Positions 1 to 11,406 of a DNA stretch of 64,000 nucleotides are shown here, one piece after another. The DNA is from Haliclona indistincta (lineage: Eukaryota; Porifera; Demospongiae; Haplosclerida; Chalinidae). The notes below the pieces were generated by a model. The model searched no databases. It saw nothing but the letters and a program-made list of their open reading frames with translations, and was not told the origin of the DNA. The DNA lies in assembly GCA_964017065.1 (NCBI GenBank), contig OZ024784.1, positions 9,157,152-9,221,151 on the forward strand, read 5' to 3'. Made by a program: the position numbers and the translations under genes. How positions within the stretch are numbered: position 1 is the stretch's first letter; each line of letters opens with the position of its first letter.

Positions 1-606
1 TTCTAGGCATTATAATACATGTAATAATGATGATGATATTAGTGATATGTACCTTTGCAAGTACGGACACACTTTCCGGAATGAGCATCCCAGAAGTAGA
101 AATAGCCATTATCACAAGCTGTTAGTGCAAGGTGTTGCTGAAGGGATAGGTGGCAGCTTGTCACAAGAGCTTCATGATGAGCAGACCACTAGTGTACAGA
201 AGAAAGATCATTGTCATGGCCTTTGAAAATAATTTACCAATTTATCTTTAGTGGAGTAATCCCACAGTATAGCAGACTTGTCCCACGAAGCACTAAGAAC
301 TCTGTAGTGACTAGGTGAATGAACCGGCAGCTAGTATTGTAGTTAGCAAACTCACTGGTGTAGAGTGTCATTCATGTCAATCATCACAACATTACTCCTA
401 TGACCAGACAGAACCTGCAATCTTTCTCCAGTAAAAGCACTCTGCAGTTTAGGGACTAGCATGCATGATACAGAGGGTACAAGGCATGTCTTACCCAAAA
501 AGCCACAGTCTTGTCATTTGAACAAGTCACAATGACACTGTCCTCATGAATCAACTTTGATGAATTCACACTTTCGTTGTGAGCAGCAAACTCAGCTGCT
601 TCCAAC
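1..606 (-). CDS. WD40-repeat protein, partial (3' end outside window)
   Basis: At least four short minus-strand exons read as WD40 repeat pieces. One near 490-606 contains 'VTCSNDKTVAFW'. One near 380-455 contains 'GERLQVLSGHRSNVV'. One near 250-320 contains 'RVLSASWDKSAILWDY'. One near 60-215 contains 'LALTACDNGYFYFWDAHSG'. WD40 repeats fold into a propeller used as a protein-binding scaffold; which WD40 family this belongs to cannot be told. The gene runs off the left edge, and no convincing first exon or start codon was found upstream of 606. The join between the exons near 330-380 does not splice cleanly in frame by eye, so a sequence error, an overlooked splice site or pseudogene decay is possible. 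Confidence 0.6.
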
Positions 607-939
607 TGCCAAAAAAGAATTGTTATTACTAAGAACACATTATTATTGACGAACAATAACCTCATTATTTGCACACTTTAGACCCTTACACCATGATGGC
701 AACATATCTCTGTACGTGCCAGTCGCAGCGTATACTCTCGCTCTACTCTCTCGCTCTACGCGTATACTCTCGCTCTACTCTACTCGTTTATTCCATTATT
801 ATTCCCGCGCTTCGTCTGATTAGTTTGCCACGCCTAGTCACACCCTCGCACGTAAGAGACTTGGCTGAAGCTCTCGATCTCGATCTCTCACTTGTCTGCG
901 TACCCTGCGCCTAATTGTTATCAGTCAGGTAGAGCACTC
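607..939. other. Intergenic, low-complexity CTCTCG-rich stretch
   Basis: No gene recognised. Positions about 725-795 hold a degenerate pyrimidine-rich repeat of 'ctcgctctact' type. The open frame running through it is compositionally simple and is not taken as coding. The region may contain the promoters of both flanking genes. Confidence 0.4.
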
Positions 940-3900
940 ATGACCACGCTATTTGATCACATGTCACCTCCGGGAACAACCAATCTAAAGATGGGAGCTC
1001 CTGGGGCTCCTGCATTGAAGAAGTGTGTGTCTATGATGCAGCGTGCTACCAAGCACAGACTAGTACGCTAGTATGAATCAAATGATGCTCTGTAGCACTT
1101 TATCTATACCACAGGAACAACCTAATAGCTACCTGTCGTTTCAATATGGGCCTGCACTTGGTGATGACCAGTTCAAAAAGACTCTTGCTGAATTCCTAAC
1201 AGCTGAATATAGGAATGATGTGGACGAGTATGCACAATAATTATTATTATAGTTATGGTGTATTATAACCAGTGAGCTGGGTATACTAGATAGCAACTAA
1301 AAAAGTCAGTGTGTACTAAAAAGTCAGTATGTACAGTATGTATGTAAGTTACATGCTTCTCGACCGATACATCTCAACAGACAACAGAACCTTACAATAA
1401 TTATTACTTCTAATAGTACAGTGGTAATAACAATAGAAAAGGCTTGTACATGGTGTAGGTCCTTGCGTAAATGTACTTTGGATTTCTTGCACATAATAGC
1501 GTCCCATTCATTTTTCGTTATTAGTACGCTTCTTGGAATAATAAGCTCCTGGTCTCAATGAGCTCTTGGTTTTGTTTGCATGCCATGCTGACATAAAATA
1601 GCTTCACAAAAATTAATAATTTCTGCACTGTTATAGTTCATCATTGGTAGTTACTGCTGGAGCCACTCAAGGACTGCATTTCTTGGCCACTACATTCTTT
1701 ACAGCTGGTGATGTTGTATTCACGGAATCACTGACTTACTTTCTAGCACAAAAGATTTTGAAAAATGATCTAAGAATGTCTCTAAGGACTGGTAAGGCTA
1801 TACTGTTCTTGTCTCTCCCAATCACCAATTCTATTATAGTTGCCATGGATGATCAGGGAATTATTCCTGATGCATTGGAGGAAGCTCTCAAGCAACAGAT
1901 GCTGACTACTAGCTGGCAGGAATGGCGCCCAACAGAAAGAAGACCATTTCGAGCTCTTCTTTACATTATGCCAGTTTTTCAAAACCCAACTGGAGTAAAT
2001 CTATCTCCAGGTACATGCATCAACCTATTGTTTGCTAATGTATAACTGTTGGTGTAGACCGTTGTCGTAGGATTGTAGAACTTGCTCGTCAGTATGACCT
2101 GTGTGTAGTATGTGATGATGTGTATAATCTCCTTTACTTTCCCTCCTACTGTGAATCATCACCATTGAGGCTCAGTTACTATGACAACAAGTAAAATAAC
2201 TTACAGTGTAGTATTATTTTTCTCATAACTTGTTCTCAATTCAGGAATGACATTGATTTTAAAGGAAATGTTATATCTAACGGCTCTTTTTCAAAGATCT
2301 TTGGTCCAGGTGTGAGGTTGGGTTGGTTAGAAGCCCCTCCACGAGTGGTGAATATTGTGAAGCAAAGGTCTGTATGACCTAGCTCAGTCAATTGTTCAAC
2401 ATTCTGTTCAACAACATACAGTTTTGTGCCAATAAGTGGAGGCAGTTTTAATCACATGACATCCTGTCTGATGACTAGTGTGATCAATCTTGGTCTGCTC
2501 AAGGAACATATTGAGGAGACCAGACTAGAGCTACAGGTTTGACTGTATTACAAATATTAATTTTGGTGAATAATTCTGGTGTGAAGCATAAGAATTATTA
2601 TAATAATTATTAGAGTGAAGCAGATACTGTCGTATGGTTTGAAGCTAAAAATAATTGTAACATAATTAATTCCTCGTAGTCTATTAAAATTGACGTGTGC
2701 GACACGTTCTTACCAGAATAATTCATAGTATTACTACTGATCATGCATTGTGTATTGTTGTTTATTTTAGGAGAAATGTGTTGCCATGTGCAAGACCTTT
2801 GAAACACTGTCACCATCATTAAAATTCACCATGCCACAAGTTAGTGCACTATGTAACGCATAGTATCATTACCATTATTAATAGGGTGGTTATTTTCTAT
2901 GGACTGGACTGCCTACATCATTTCCAATGACAGGAACTGGTATGGAATTTTTAGTAGACATGAGATAAAATAATGTGCAATTATCTTGAGCTATCAGAGT
3001 GTTCTACTTCTTAAGGATTACCATTCACAGCATCGTAGATACTTGATTCTTGCATAAAGAATATTTTTAGGCTTTAGCAACTGTCAAAAACTAGTATTTT
3101 AAGTCTTTTTAAGGTGGCGGATATGCTAAGAATTAATAAGATTCATAACTTTGCAAAAAGCTATAAAGGATATTTGTACAGATGGTTTTCCAGTGTGCAG
3201 CTATTTGCCTATCGATGGAGCATTGATCAATGCAAGTTTCAAACACGTAGTGTTAGCCATCGTGGAGCTGTGACACGACTAAGCATGATCAATTTCTTTA
3301 GCTGTGTGAAGCGTGCGAAGCTAAAACTGATCTATCAAGTTCATCTACCATCTATAGGAAAAGCTACATAATCAATATCGCCGAGCGATTCTTGAAGGCG
3401 ATATAACTGCTGTTTGTTGACATTTTACTGCCAATTAGCACAGCTTACGAAGCTGCACGAGCATCTCTTGGTGATATCCATACGTAGCTTTTCCCAAAGA
3501 TCACAGAATAAATTTCCTAAAGCTGTGTATGTTTCATGCAGCTAAAGGAAAATTAATGTTACGAAAATAATAATAATTAATTTTAACCTTCAATGGGTGA
3601 TTTCATAGTTCCATGATGGATAGCACTGTGAAGCTGAAACTTGCTATAATCAATACCCATCAATAGGCAAACAAATGAAACTCCTACCCATCACCTTAAT
3701 TAAGTTTGTTTACATAGAGTTTTCAGAACTTTGCAATAAAAAGGATCAAGTATTTTTCTTTGGAGGAGAAGGGTGAGGAGACACAATAGAATGTGACTTA
3801 GATGCTTTGGTTATGATTCTGCAGATCTTCTCCAGATGGTTTGTATACAGACCACATGAGGTTCTCGTTTGCTCATTATGACAAAGAAGTGATTGTAGAG

Positions 3901-3948
3901 GCAGTTGAAAAAGTGGCTAGAAGATTATCAATCATGACCACTGAGTGA
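940..3948 (+). CDS. PLP-dependent class I/II aminotransferase (YER152C / 2-aminoadipate transaminase-like)
   Basis: Multi-exon gene for a fold-type I pyridoxal-phosphate aminotransferase. In order, exons read 'TNLKMGAPGAPALKK' (940-1068), 'SYLSFQYGPALGDDQFKK' (about 1112-1210), 'VVTAGATQGLHFLATTFF' (1636-1780), 'FQNPTGVNLSPG' (about 1840-2010), 'LCVVCDDVYNLLYFPSYC' (2058-2190) and 'NGSFSKIFGPGVRLGW' (2245-2370). The SFSK lysine is the expected Schiff-base residue, and the NPTG and CDDVY motifs are the usual cofactor contacts. The last exon ends 'EKVARRLSIMTTE' at 3948. The ATG at 940 is in frame with the first recognised exon. This layout matches the LysN/YER152C subgroup acting on amino acids with 2-oxoacid acceptors; the substrate cannot be named. 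The intron before the last exon carries a TTAA-flanked inverted-repeat element (3109-3699). It converges on ENKUR. Confidence 0.82.
3109..3699. mobile_element. TTAA-flanked inverted-repeat MITE inside the aminotransferase gene
   Basis: A 591-bp element whose ends are TTAAGGTGgcGGaTA at the left and, on the opposite strand, TTAAGGTGATGGGTAGG at the right. TTAA occurs at both borders, as in piggyBac-type insertions. An internal pair of inverted segments (about 3195-3265 and 3600-3680) shares 'TTTGCCTATcGATGG' and 'GCAAGTTTCA'. No transposase is encoded. A related segment occurs at about 13320-13400. Confidence 0.65.
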
Positions 3949-4113
3949 ACGCATTACGAAAAATTATTTTCTCTACCGTTCTCTACTGAGGAAAGTAGCA
4001 TGTACAATTTTTTGAGCAGTGCAGTATCTTTTATTGTAATTTTTTTTATTGTTATAATTTAATTTTTGTGTATACTAAAAACAGTACAGCTATGCATGTG
4101 AATTATGTGGCTA

Positions 4114-4997
4114 TTACTCATTATTGCCAATGTATACAACAGGATGCCTCTCTATTAGTTCAATATCCTTCTCTAGTTGCTTCATCTCAGCTTCTATTCT
4201 CTCTTTGTGTGCTTTCTTTGCTGGTGTGTCAGTTACCACACTCAATCCCTGGTACTCATGATGGAGCTTGTCCCAGTTTTTTTTCAGTCCCTCTAGTATG
4301 TCATTCCTCTCATCTACTGATAACTGCTGCATTTGTCCACGCTGAAGACACTCGCGTACGTGCCTGTAAAATGTTTGTGAATGCAGTAATAAAACAAGTT
4401 TGCTTTATAACTACCTGTCATACTCTGCCTGAGCCTCAGCCATTTCTCTCTTTCGCTGATCAAGGTATGAAGGAACCTTGCCATATTCCTTCCTGTGAAT
4501 AAACTTAGGGACAAGGCCAGATGTTTCCAGGTTGTGACTTGCTCCTGATGGATCATCAACATACTTTGGAGATGGTTTCTTGGGAACTGTGGTAATGTTA
4601 GCAATCGCATTTGTTGTTATGAAGTTTTTGGTGGTTTTCCCAGCCAACTGTGGCTGTTCTGTGTGAGGTGGAACACGAGGTTTTCGCTTGTCACTGAAAC
4701 TGTGTTTATGAGTTGGAGTAACAGTTTTTTCAGCCAGCTTAGTTTCATTTGAGCGTTTTTTAAGGAAGTCGTTTGGCTTATTTGTTTGGACTTTAGCTGG
4801 ACCCTAGAGGTGAGGGAGTGAAGGTAAGATAATGATGTTTCATAACTTCTAACCATTGTTTTGATGCTGCTTTTCATGAGTTTTGCATCTTCGCGAACAG
4901 TGTCACTGAACCTCGACTTGTGTCTCGGTGGTCGCACCAGCCTGGGTGCCGGGGGAGGGATGAGACGGTAGATACTTTCGTGAGTTGGCACCGACAT
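4114..4997 (-). CDS. ENKUR: Enkurin, calmodulin-binding axonemal adaptor
   Basis: Three exons: 4997-4854, 4803-4415 and 4363-4114. The protein starts 'MSVPTHESIYRLIPPPAPRL', passes a proline-rich SH3-ligand-like segment, and contains 'GKTTKNFITTNAIANI', 'SGLVPKFIHRKEYGKVPSYL' and the C-terminal enkurin domain 'DILEGLKKNWDKLHHEYQ', ending 'RHPVVYIGNNE'. Motif order, length (about 260 residues) and ending match animal enkurin, a microtubule inner protein of motile cilia and sperm flagella first described as a TRPC-channel adaptor. Exon borders are clean GT-AG. Its start lies only 81 bp from that of the divergent NECAB-like gene, and the gap contains an X-box-like site. Confidence 0.95.
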
Positions 4998-5078
4998 GTT
5001 TGCGCGTTTAGTACTTCAGTTTCCATAGACACGAAGGCGTGGTTATTAATTTAACCCCTGCACTGGAGACTTATTAAA
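4998..5078. promoter_or_regulatory. Shared divergent promoter ENKUR / NECAB-like
   Basis: The 81 bp between the two start codons must hold both 5' UTRs and the core promoters. At 5019-5032 the sequence GTTTCCATAGACAC is an imperfect match to the palindromic RFX X-box (GTTGCCATGGCAAC), a regulator of ciliary genes, which would suit ENKUR. No TATA box is evident. Confidence 0.45.
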
Positions 5079-8000
5079 ATGGCCGAAAAGCAAGAAACAG
5101 AAGGCTCGCTAGAGAATGCTGCAAAAGCCAAGGATATCATAATTGACGTCAGTAGTAGTTTCATAATAATATCCCTCATTATTGTTTCTTATAATAGGCT
5201 TTTAGAAGAGCAGACAAAAACGGTAAAGAATAGATTGAATAGCACTACTTGATATAAAATTATTATAATATTATTGTACTGTGCATGCATACCATGTTAG
5301 CATGCTTTTATATCCATAATGCTCTGGTCGTTTGGCAGACGATGGATCCCTTTCAGTAGATGAGTTCCTTGCCTACTTTGGTGATGGAATTCTGTCTGAT
5401 GACCGTTTAAAAGAAATCTTCCAAAAGATTGATACTCATCAAACTAAGTGAGTTTGTATGTATGGTGTCCATGGCCCAGGGGAACTACTGTCTGGCCCTT
5501 AATACTAAATTACACATTAAAATTTGTCTACTGGAAAAATTGTAGAATTAGTGATATCAATGTTAGTATTGATTGCACTACTACAACTGGTAGTAGAGAG
5601 GATGAGGTTGGTGTCACTCCAGTGTGTGACTTGCTTTCAGTAGTGAAACTGGTATAGATTACATTTGTATGACTATTGTATGGTTACATCATGCTTTATA
5701 CCCCACCCTACTGCAAGCAAGGGGATCCCTGTTGTTTGGGTTTGTGTCAGAATCAATCAGTGGTGTAAGAAGCCTTGTACAACATAAATATCTCAGATCT
5801 CAGTAGTACTCATTGGTCAGCTAGTGTCAACCCAAGTTAAACTGCTAGAATTGTGTTTTTTTTTTAAGTTTCGCCCCACTACAGTATGTTCATGTCATGT
5901 TGCCTTCTAGTGTCTACAGTACTAGCTAGTGTTGTACCTATACTGGTATCTGTATCTGTATAGGCGCCTATATTTGTACTATAGGCAAGGATCAGTTATA
6001 GGCAATTTAAATGTAGATAGATCAAATTTTTATTTTACAAATCAATACTCAAAATTCAGTAACTGCAAGTTCTTCTTCCAAAACTGTAGCATTTCCACTT
6101 TTTCAGCTACAACCCTGTTTCTCTTTTCATCAGTGATATCTGTTTTAACAGAATCAATACAAAATTGCCTTCAAAATGGGACTCCGTTAGCCCATTTTGA
6201 TCACATTTTTGGTTTTGCACATACACAAAATAATATCTGTATCGGTTCAATATCGGCGATATTGTGTGCCTATATTATCGGTATAGACCCATTGCATGCC
6301 ACGTCACAGTCGTGCACGTCCGTGTATCTTTGTACTCGTTGGAGGACAGCAAACAGTTTTAGAGATGCTATGTACACGCGGCGAAGTGACAGTGTAGATA
6401 CAATCATAGCTAAACTTTGCAGGCAAGTTTCTTGGAGTTCACTACTTCCATCACTGTACCAGAGGTACGAGAAGGGCTACCTGTCCTCCAATATGGCGTC
6501 CAGTCACGTGATTGTGACGTCACGCGCAATGGGTCTATAGTACTGTATAGGTACAACACTAGTACTAGCATGTGCAGCACAGCAGATACTGGTTCAGTTG
6601 ACAACAAGAGCAATTTAGAAATTATTATGCTAGTGTCCATAGCAGGTTGTGTGATTAGTGGTTGTGATACTGTTTGTGTTGCTGGATCATTAGATGACAA
6701 GTTAAACATGATGGGCGTATCCCTGAGTTAGCATTGCCCAGCATGTTTTAGGATTTAGTAATGATATAGAGAAATACTCTTATTGCCCCATACGTGACAC
6801 TGCTGTGCCTTTATAGTAACTGCAGTAGAAAGAGCTCGTAGTTTAGTGGTGGGTAACCAGGCATGTGTCAGGAATAAATACATTCTACAAAAATTAATGT
6901 TTTGATTTTGGTTTAGTAATTCTAGCAATTCTTTAGAGATACTGCATGTCATAGATATAATTATTTTAGATTATGTAAGCGTTTAAGTAGTCTAAAATAT
7001 CTCTGGCATGTTAACTTGCCCTAGGAGCATGCAATAGTTTCTATCGCTATGGATGCAGCTTTCTAATAGCCTAGTGTACTATTATGTACAGTGTATGCTA
7101 TTATCATGATGTTCCTTTGCCTATATTATAGCAATCTGGATGTTGAGGAGATATGGGGTGAGTAATAATATATTTATTTTTGCATGGAATTAACTTCTTT
7201 TCTTAGAGTACTTTGCTAAATTTTGTGGATCATTTGAACAGATTTTTGCCATTTTGGGTGACCTGGGATCGTCCATTACCAAAGCAATGACCCTAACAGC
7301 ACAGGTACGTGTTCTCTACCACTTCTCTCTTATCATTCAATCTCTTATTATTAGAATTATGAAGGTCAAAGCTTCATGGAACAGTTTGCTACTCGTTTTT
7401 TACTCAAGGAGGTCTGTAATTTGACACACACATTAATACACTGACAACTGTGTTTATGTACTTTTCTCATTGATTGCTAGACATTGAGTCACATGAGTGC
7501 TCTTGAGAGGCCACTGGAGTCTGCTATAGTGACACTAGAGGAGCGAGCACTTCAAGAAAGGTTTAACATGTTACATTACTTCTTACACTATTACAATCAG
7601 AACATAGCAGTGATATTGATACTGCAAAAACATTTTTACACATGCATTTACTTGTCAGCAAATCATGGCTCGCAAAAAGCATAAGCTCCTTATATGGTTA
7701 TATTCCTAACACTTTGTAGTTATCATAATGTCGTCACAGGATTTTTATTTATCAGTGTAGTGATAATAATCTGCTGTTTTGTATTTGATAATACAGTCCC
7801 TTTGGGGCATAGTACAATTATCAGTGTACATGTAGTAAATAGGTATCATCAGTGCATTAATATAATAATTTTACATGTACATGTTGGAATTTCCCTATCA
7901 TTGAACTACTGTCATGATAATAATAGTGGTATAACCCTGCCTAACACTGTAGTGAAACTAGTGGAGCTGCCATTAAACAGTCATTAGCTACTGAAGGCAA

Positions 8001-8791
8001 GGTAGCCAAGCCGCGATGGCATAAGAAAGTATATCGCTCTGCATCACAATTCTCAGACTGTTTGGGTGAGTATTAGTGAATTGCTATGGTGTGGTTAGAG
8101 TGTTGCTATTAGGTGGTTCTTCTATTGAAAACCTCTCAGGAGAAGTTGCTCGTCTCGCTGGTCTCATTAGTCGACTTGAGTGCAAAGTGAGTGAGACCAT
8201 GATGGCAATCCTATGCTCAATTTCTTTTTATTGTATGTAGATAAAGCTTGAAACAGTGGAAGAAGAAGAGGTACCACCAGGTGCCAGTAACACAGTGAGG
8301 TTGTCTTGTTTTTCTATTAGTGTATTTTATCTATGCACAGGTAGTGTTAGTGTCTCGTTCATGTGAGGTGCTCGATCAGTCTCTAGGGGAGTTCCGACAG
8401 GCTCTCAAGCACTACACTGAGGCTGTCACTAGTCAGCCAGGCTCTCTCCAGTATGTTTCATAGTACAGTATCTACACATTATGCACTATACTCATTTAGT
8501 GTTACAGTACAAGTGATTGCAGGGAGCTCTCGTTTTGTTATCTATGAGGTCTGGCAGGATGATGACTGTCTGAATGAGTGAGACCTGATACATAGTTTTT
8601 AGCTACAATCACTCTTGTTGCAGCCACTATGCTTCGAAGGCTAGTAGAACATTTCGTCGTTGCTGTGTTGATCTTCTCAAAAAGCCAGAATTCAACAATA
8701 GCTTTGCCATACCAAGTAAGACCTTGAAAATTAATTGTGAAAATTTAAATTCTTTTTATTTGCAGGTTCATGGTGGCCCAGTGAATCTTGA
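5079..8791 (+). CDS. NECAB: NECAB-like: N-terminal EF-hand Ca2+-binding protein with C-terminal ABM domain
   Basis: About twelve small exons. The N-terminus 'MAEKQETEGSLENAAKAKD' leads into an EF-hand split over three exons: 'AFRRADKNG' (5198-5223), 'DDGSLSVDEFLAYFGDG' (5338-5447) and 'NLDVEEIW' near 7133. Middle exons encode helices, for example 'EYFAKFCGSFEQIFAILGDL' (7206-7303), 'FMEQFATRFLLKE' (7355-7411) and 'TLSHMSALERPLESAIVTLE' (about 7481-7560). The C-terminal exons 'VLDQSLGEFRQALKHYTEAV', 'SSRFVIYEVWQDDDCLNEHY' and 'FAIPSSWWPSES' form the antibiotic-biosynthesis-monooxygenase-like domain that defines NECAB proteins. In vertebrates these are neuronal Ca2+-binding regulators that associate with receptors and RNA-binding proteins. 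The 1.7-kb intron after the EF-hand exon carries a hAT MITE. The gene number within the family (1-3) cannot be assigned. Confidence 0.9.
5927..6561. mobile_element. Non-autonomous hAT element (MITE) in NECAB intron
   Basis: A 635-bp element with terminal inverted repeats TAGTGTTGTACCTATAC, flanked by a perfect 8-bp target duplication GTACTAGC (5919-5926 and 6562-6569). An 8-bp duplication is the hAT hallmark. A second, inner inverted pair (about 6279-6330 and 6490-6540, 'ATAGACCCATTGC') gives a fold-back shape. The 203-codon open frame inside has no transposase motifs. Confidence 0.85.
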
Positions 8792-9076
8792 ACAAACCCT
8801 TCCATGATCACACATGAATAGTTGTCAGAATAGCTCCAGTGTTTTATTTTATAGATGTAGCATTCCCATTCATAATAATTTTTATTGCATGTAGTTTTAG
8901 CCTTATAAAACAGGTTTGCTCAGGTAAGCTCCTGTTAATGTTACATTATGTAGTAAACTCTGTGATATCATGATAGATACAGTGATGACATCATTAGTAG
9001 TTTCTTGTTATAAAAGCAACAGTTGGGTACAGCATTTTCACATTAACTTTTAGTTACATTACTATTTCGGATTAAA

Positions 9077-9952
9077 ATGGCTAGAAATGAGTATGCGATC
9101 TCGCAAGTATTACAAAGTCAAAGACGACTGGAACCATTGCTCCAACAAGTTGGAACGTACAACGACGAGGTACGATCGCCAATAATAATTATTATTGCGT
9201 TTTGTAATACAGCCAAATCTCTGCACAGTTAAAAAAAAAAAGAGAAGAAATCCGTCGTCTCTTTGCTGGCAATCAAGTAAGCTGCAGATTTTATCTACTC
9301 AGAAAGTGCTCTGGAGGGGATGACTTTCTTGGTATAGACAGTACTGGGGATACAGCAATCTTCACATGGACAAATGAAGAGACTGAAAACGGTACATACT
9401 GCATCATAACATTATGCCCAAAAATACATGATAGTACCCGTACGTACATGTTTTTATGTATTTTATGTCCAGCTCGGTGGATCCAAGTAACAGTGCATTC
9501 TGGTGTCGAACCTTATGTTCTCTATCTCCACTATCAACTAAAGTACTATTGGCACTGGAACACAGGTTTGCAAAAAACACTATCGCATCTGCTACACCGT
9601 GCAGTACAGTCGGCAGCTGAATTACCTGCAATTTTATTTTATCTCGTTGTAGGCTTAGCGAAACCACAGGTTACTTTAGAATCACAAATGTTGGAGGTAA
9701 ACGAATAATTTTATTTCATAAATCTAATAATTATAATTATTATGTCTACAGGATACACATCATCCCAGTGAAATTCTCCACTCACGAGCGAACTGGTTTA
9801 TCAGTGAACAGGTCACTGAGTGTTGGTGTTTTTCACCATACTTGGATAGGCAAACTAAGTGTCTGCAATTGATCGAAATTGGGTCAGATGACCAATGTGA
9901 CAGCATTCAAATGATAGACCTGGAGTACAATCAATGTACCAGACAAGCCTAG
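9077..9952 (+). CDS. Unrecognised five-exon gene
   Basis: The start 'MARNEYAISQVLQSQRRLEP' follows AAA at -3 to -1. Later exons read 'AQLKKKREEIRRLFAGNQ' running without a break into 'FLGIDSTGDTAIFTWTNEE' (about 9220-9390), 'WIQVTVHSGVEPYVLYLHYQ' (9474-9565), 'LAKPQVTLESQMLE' (9654-9695) and 'ILHSRANWFISEQVTECW', ending at 9952. The acceptors from the third exon on have good GT-AG contexts and consistent phases; the first junction is ambiguous because two donors are possible near 9150-9170. The product is about 230 residues with a basic, possibly coiled-coil N-terminal part, followed by a segment with aromatic residues and cysteines. No family is recognised. The splicing pattern supports a real gene, with function unknown. 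Confidence 0.55.
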
Positions 9953-10122
9953 CAGTACAGTACTTGTACTATAATTAATCTTTTCAAGAATAACAATTTA
10001 ACATTAGGAAAACTCACAAAACTATGTAAAAACTTTATTTTTGTACATGAGAGAAAAATTACATAGAAGAGAAGGTCTGTGAATGGGCTCCACCTAGGCA
10101 ATTAATATTGAGGAGAAGGAGA

Positions 10123-10467
10123 TCACCAGCTAGTAATATTACTTCTCTCTTGTGTTTCTCTGTTGTTAAAGAAGCAATTCTCTATTCGAGATTTGCCAAA
10201 TCCTTCTGAGGTGGAGAAAACGAGTGAACTGATCTCTCGTGTAGACTTTACTGTTGCCACTGAAATGAAGCACCATGGTGCAGATGCCTCGGTGGAATTG
10301 CATGCATACTGCACACTGGACATGAGGCTTTGACCGTCAACACATGCACAGCAACTACATACAGCTAATCCATCAGCAGATGTTGATACAATGGTCATAC
10401 AAGCTGGCAAAAATAACAGAAGCCAATAGTATGCTACCACAGTTAGCGATGCCAAACAGTTTTTCAA
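10123..10467 (-). CDS. Possible cysteine-containing small protein, last exon
   Basis: A minus-strand open frame with an AATAAA on the same strand at about 10033-10040, consistent with a 3' end there. The frame has no ATG at its 5' end; a splice acceptor (TTTTTGCCAG) at 10404-10413 suggests that the coding exon begins at about 10403 with 'LVCSCCACVDG'-like content ('CMTIVSTSADGLAVCSCCAC'). The hydrophobic 'YYWLLLFLPA' upstream of that acceptor could be a signal peptide if the exon is longer. No family recognised. Weak call. Confidence 0.3.
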   Translation of the reverse strand: MKNCLASLTVVAYYWLLLFLPACMTIVSTSADGLAVCSCCACVDGQSLMSSVQYACNSTEASAPWCFISVATVKSTREISSLVFSTSEGFGKSRIENCFFNNRETQERSNITSW

Positions 10468-11406
10468 AATTATAAATCACTAGATTTAGTAGATATCATT
10501 GGAAAGGGCTCGATCAGAGGAATCGAAAGATACCAAAAGTTTCTTCATCCGATGCCGCTAAGCTGAGAAAAACGTCCGAGAAGACGCACCCTCGCGTAAC
10601 AGGAAGTAAATTAATACATTTTTGTGGTAGTAATTTGAGATTGACGGCACCGCCCCTTCTTTCAAAGACAACTTTGTTGTTCCTCGGCCGATTACAGTGA
10701 TCCAGATATTAATCAACTCCTCTCTGTGTGGCGCATGAGACTGTCTTACTTACAAGTCGCTTTAAAATAGCTCTTTAGTGTTATTATTATGTCTGAAGTA
10801 GAACTTACTATAACTACACAAGAATCATTGGAAAACCCACACCCCTTCCTTGGCTTAAAATAATATTTGATCCATTGTTGTCACCCAAATAAAGGTAGCT
10901 GATTCCAAAAAAATTAGTTCGAATCTTGTGCAATGCATGTAACATGATGAAAATTTAATTTTAATTTTTAATTCGTTGATAAAATACTCACTAAAAACTT
11001 TAGCAACTTCGAACTAGTATTTTCTACAACTACTACCCATGACTACTTACAGAAAAAAATTACAGTGGAAATAAATTCGGACATCAGGTGTGGAAAGTTG
11101 ATTGAAGTTCACAACCGTTTTGTGCCACATGCATTATTTAGTATAATCTATTCCTATTCTGCACAACTGCTTCAAAGTTTCTTGACAGTACTGTTCATTC
11201 TGCAGAAAAAATATAGACATAAGCGAGTAAATTGAGCCATAAAACGATAAGATACGACAAGCAGAAGTAGAGTTATGAATAGATTAAGTAGACCAATTTA
11301 TTATGTTCCGTTACGCAAAATTAACCGTCACGCCCACACCTTTGGCATCGCTACCACAGTGCTAGTGTAATAGTTAGCTGGGCGTGCACAAAGCAGCCTA
11401 GTCTAG
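10468..11406. other. Gene-free stretch
   Basis: No coding exon, RNA gene or clear repeat recognised on either strand. AT-rich with scattered short simple runs. Confidence 0.4.

Noticed and set aside
3114..3371. 85-codon frame in the TTAA element
   Set aside because: No motif, entirely within a mobile element.
5929..6540. 203-codon plus-strand frame inside the hAT MITE
   Set aside because: It has no transposase motif, a repetitive Tyr/Leu start and lies fully between MITE ends.
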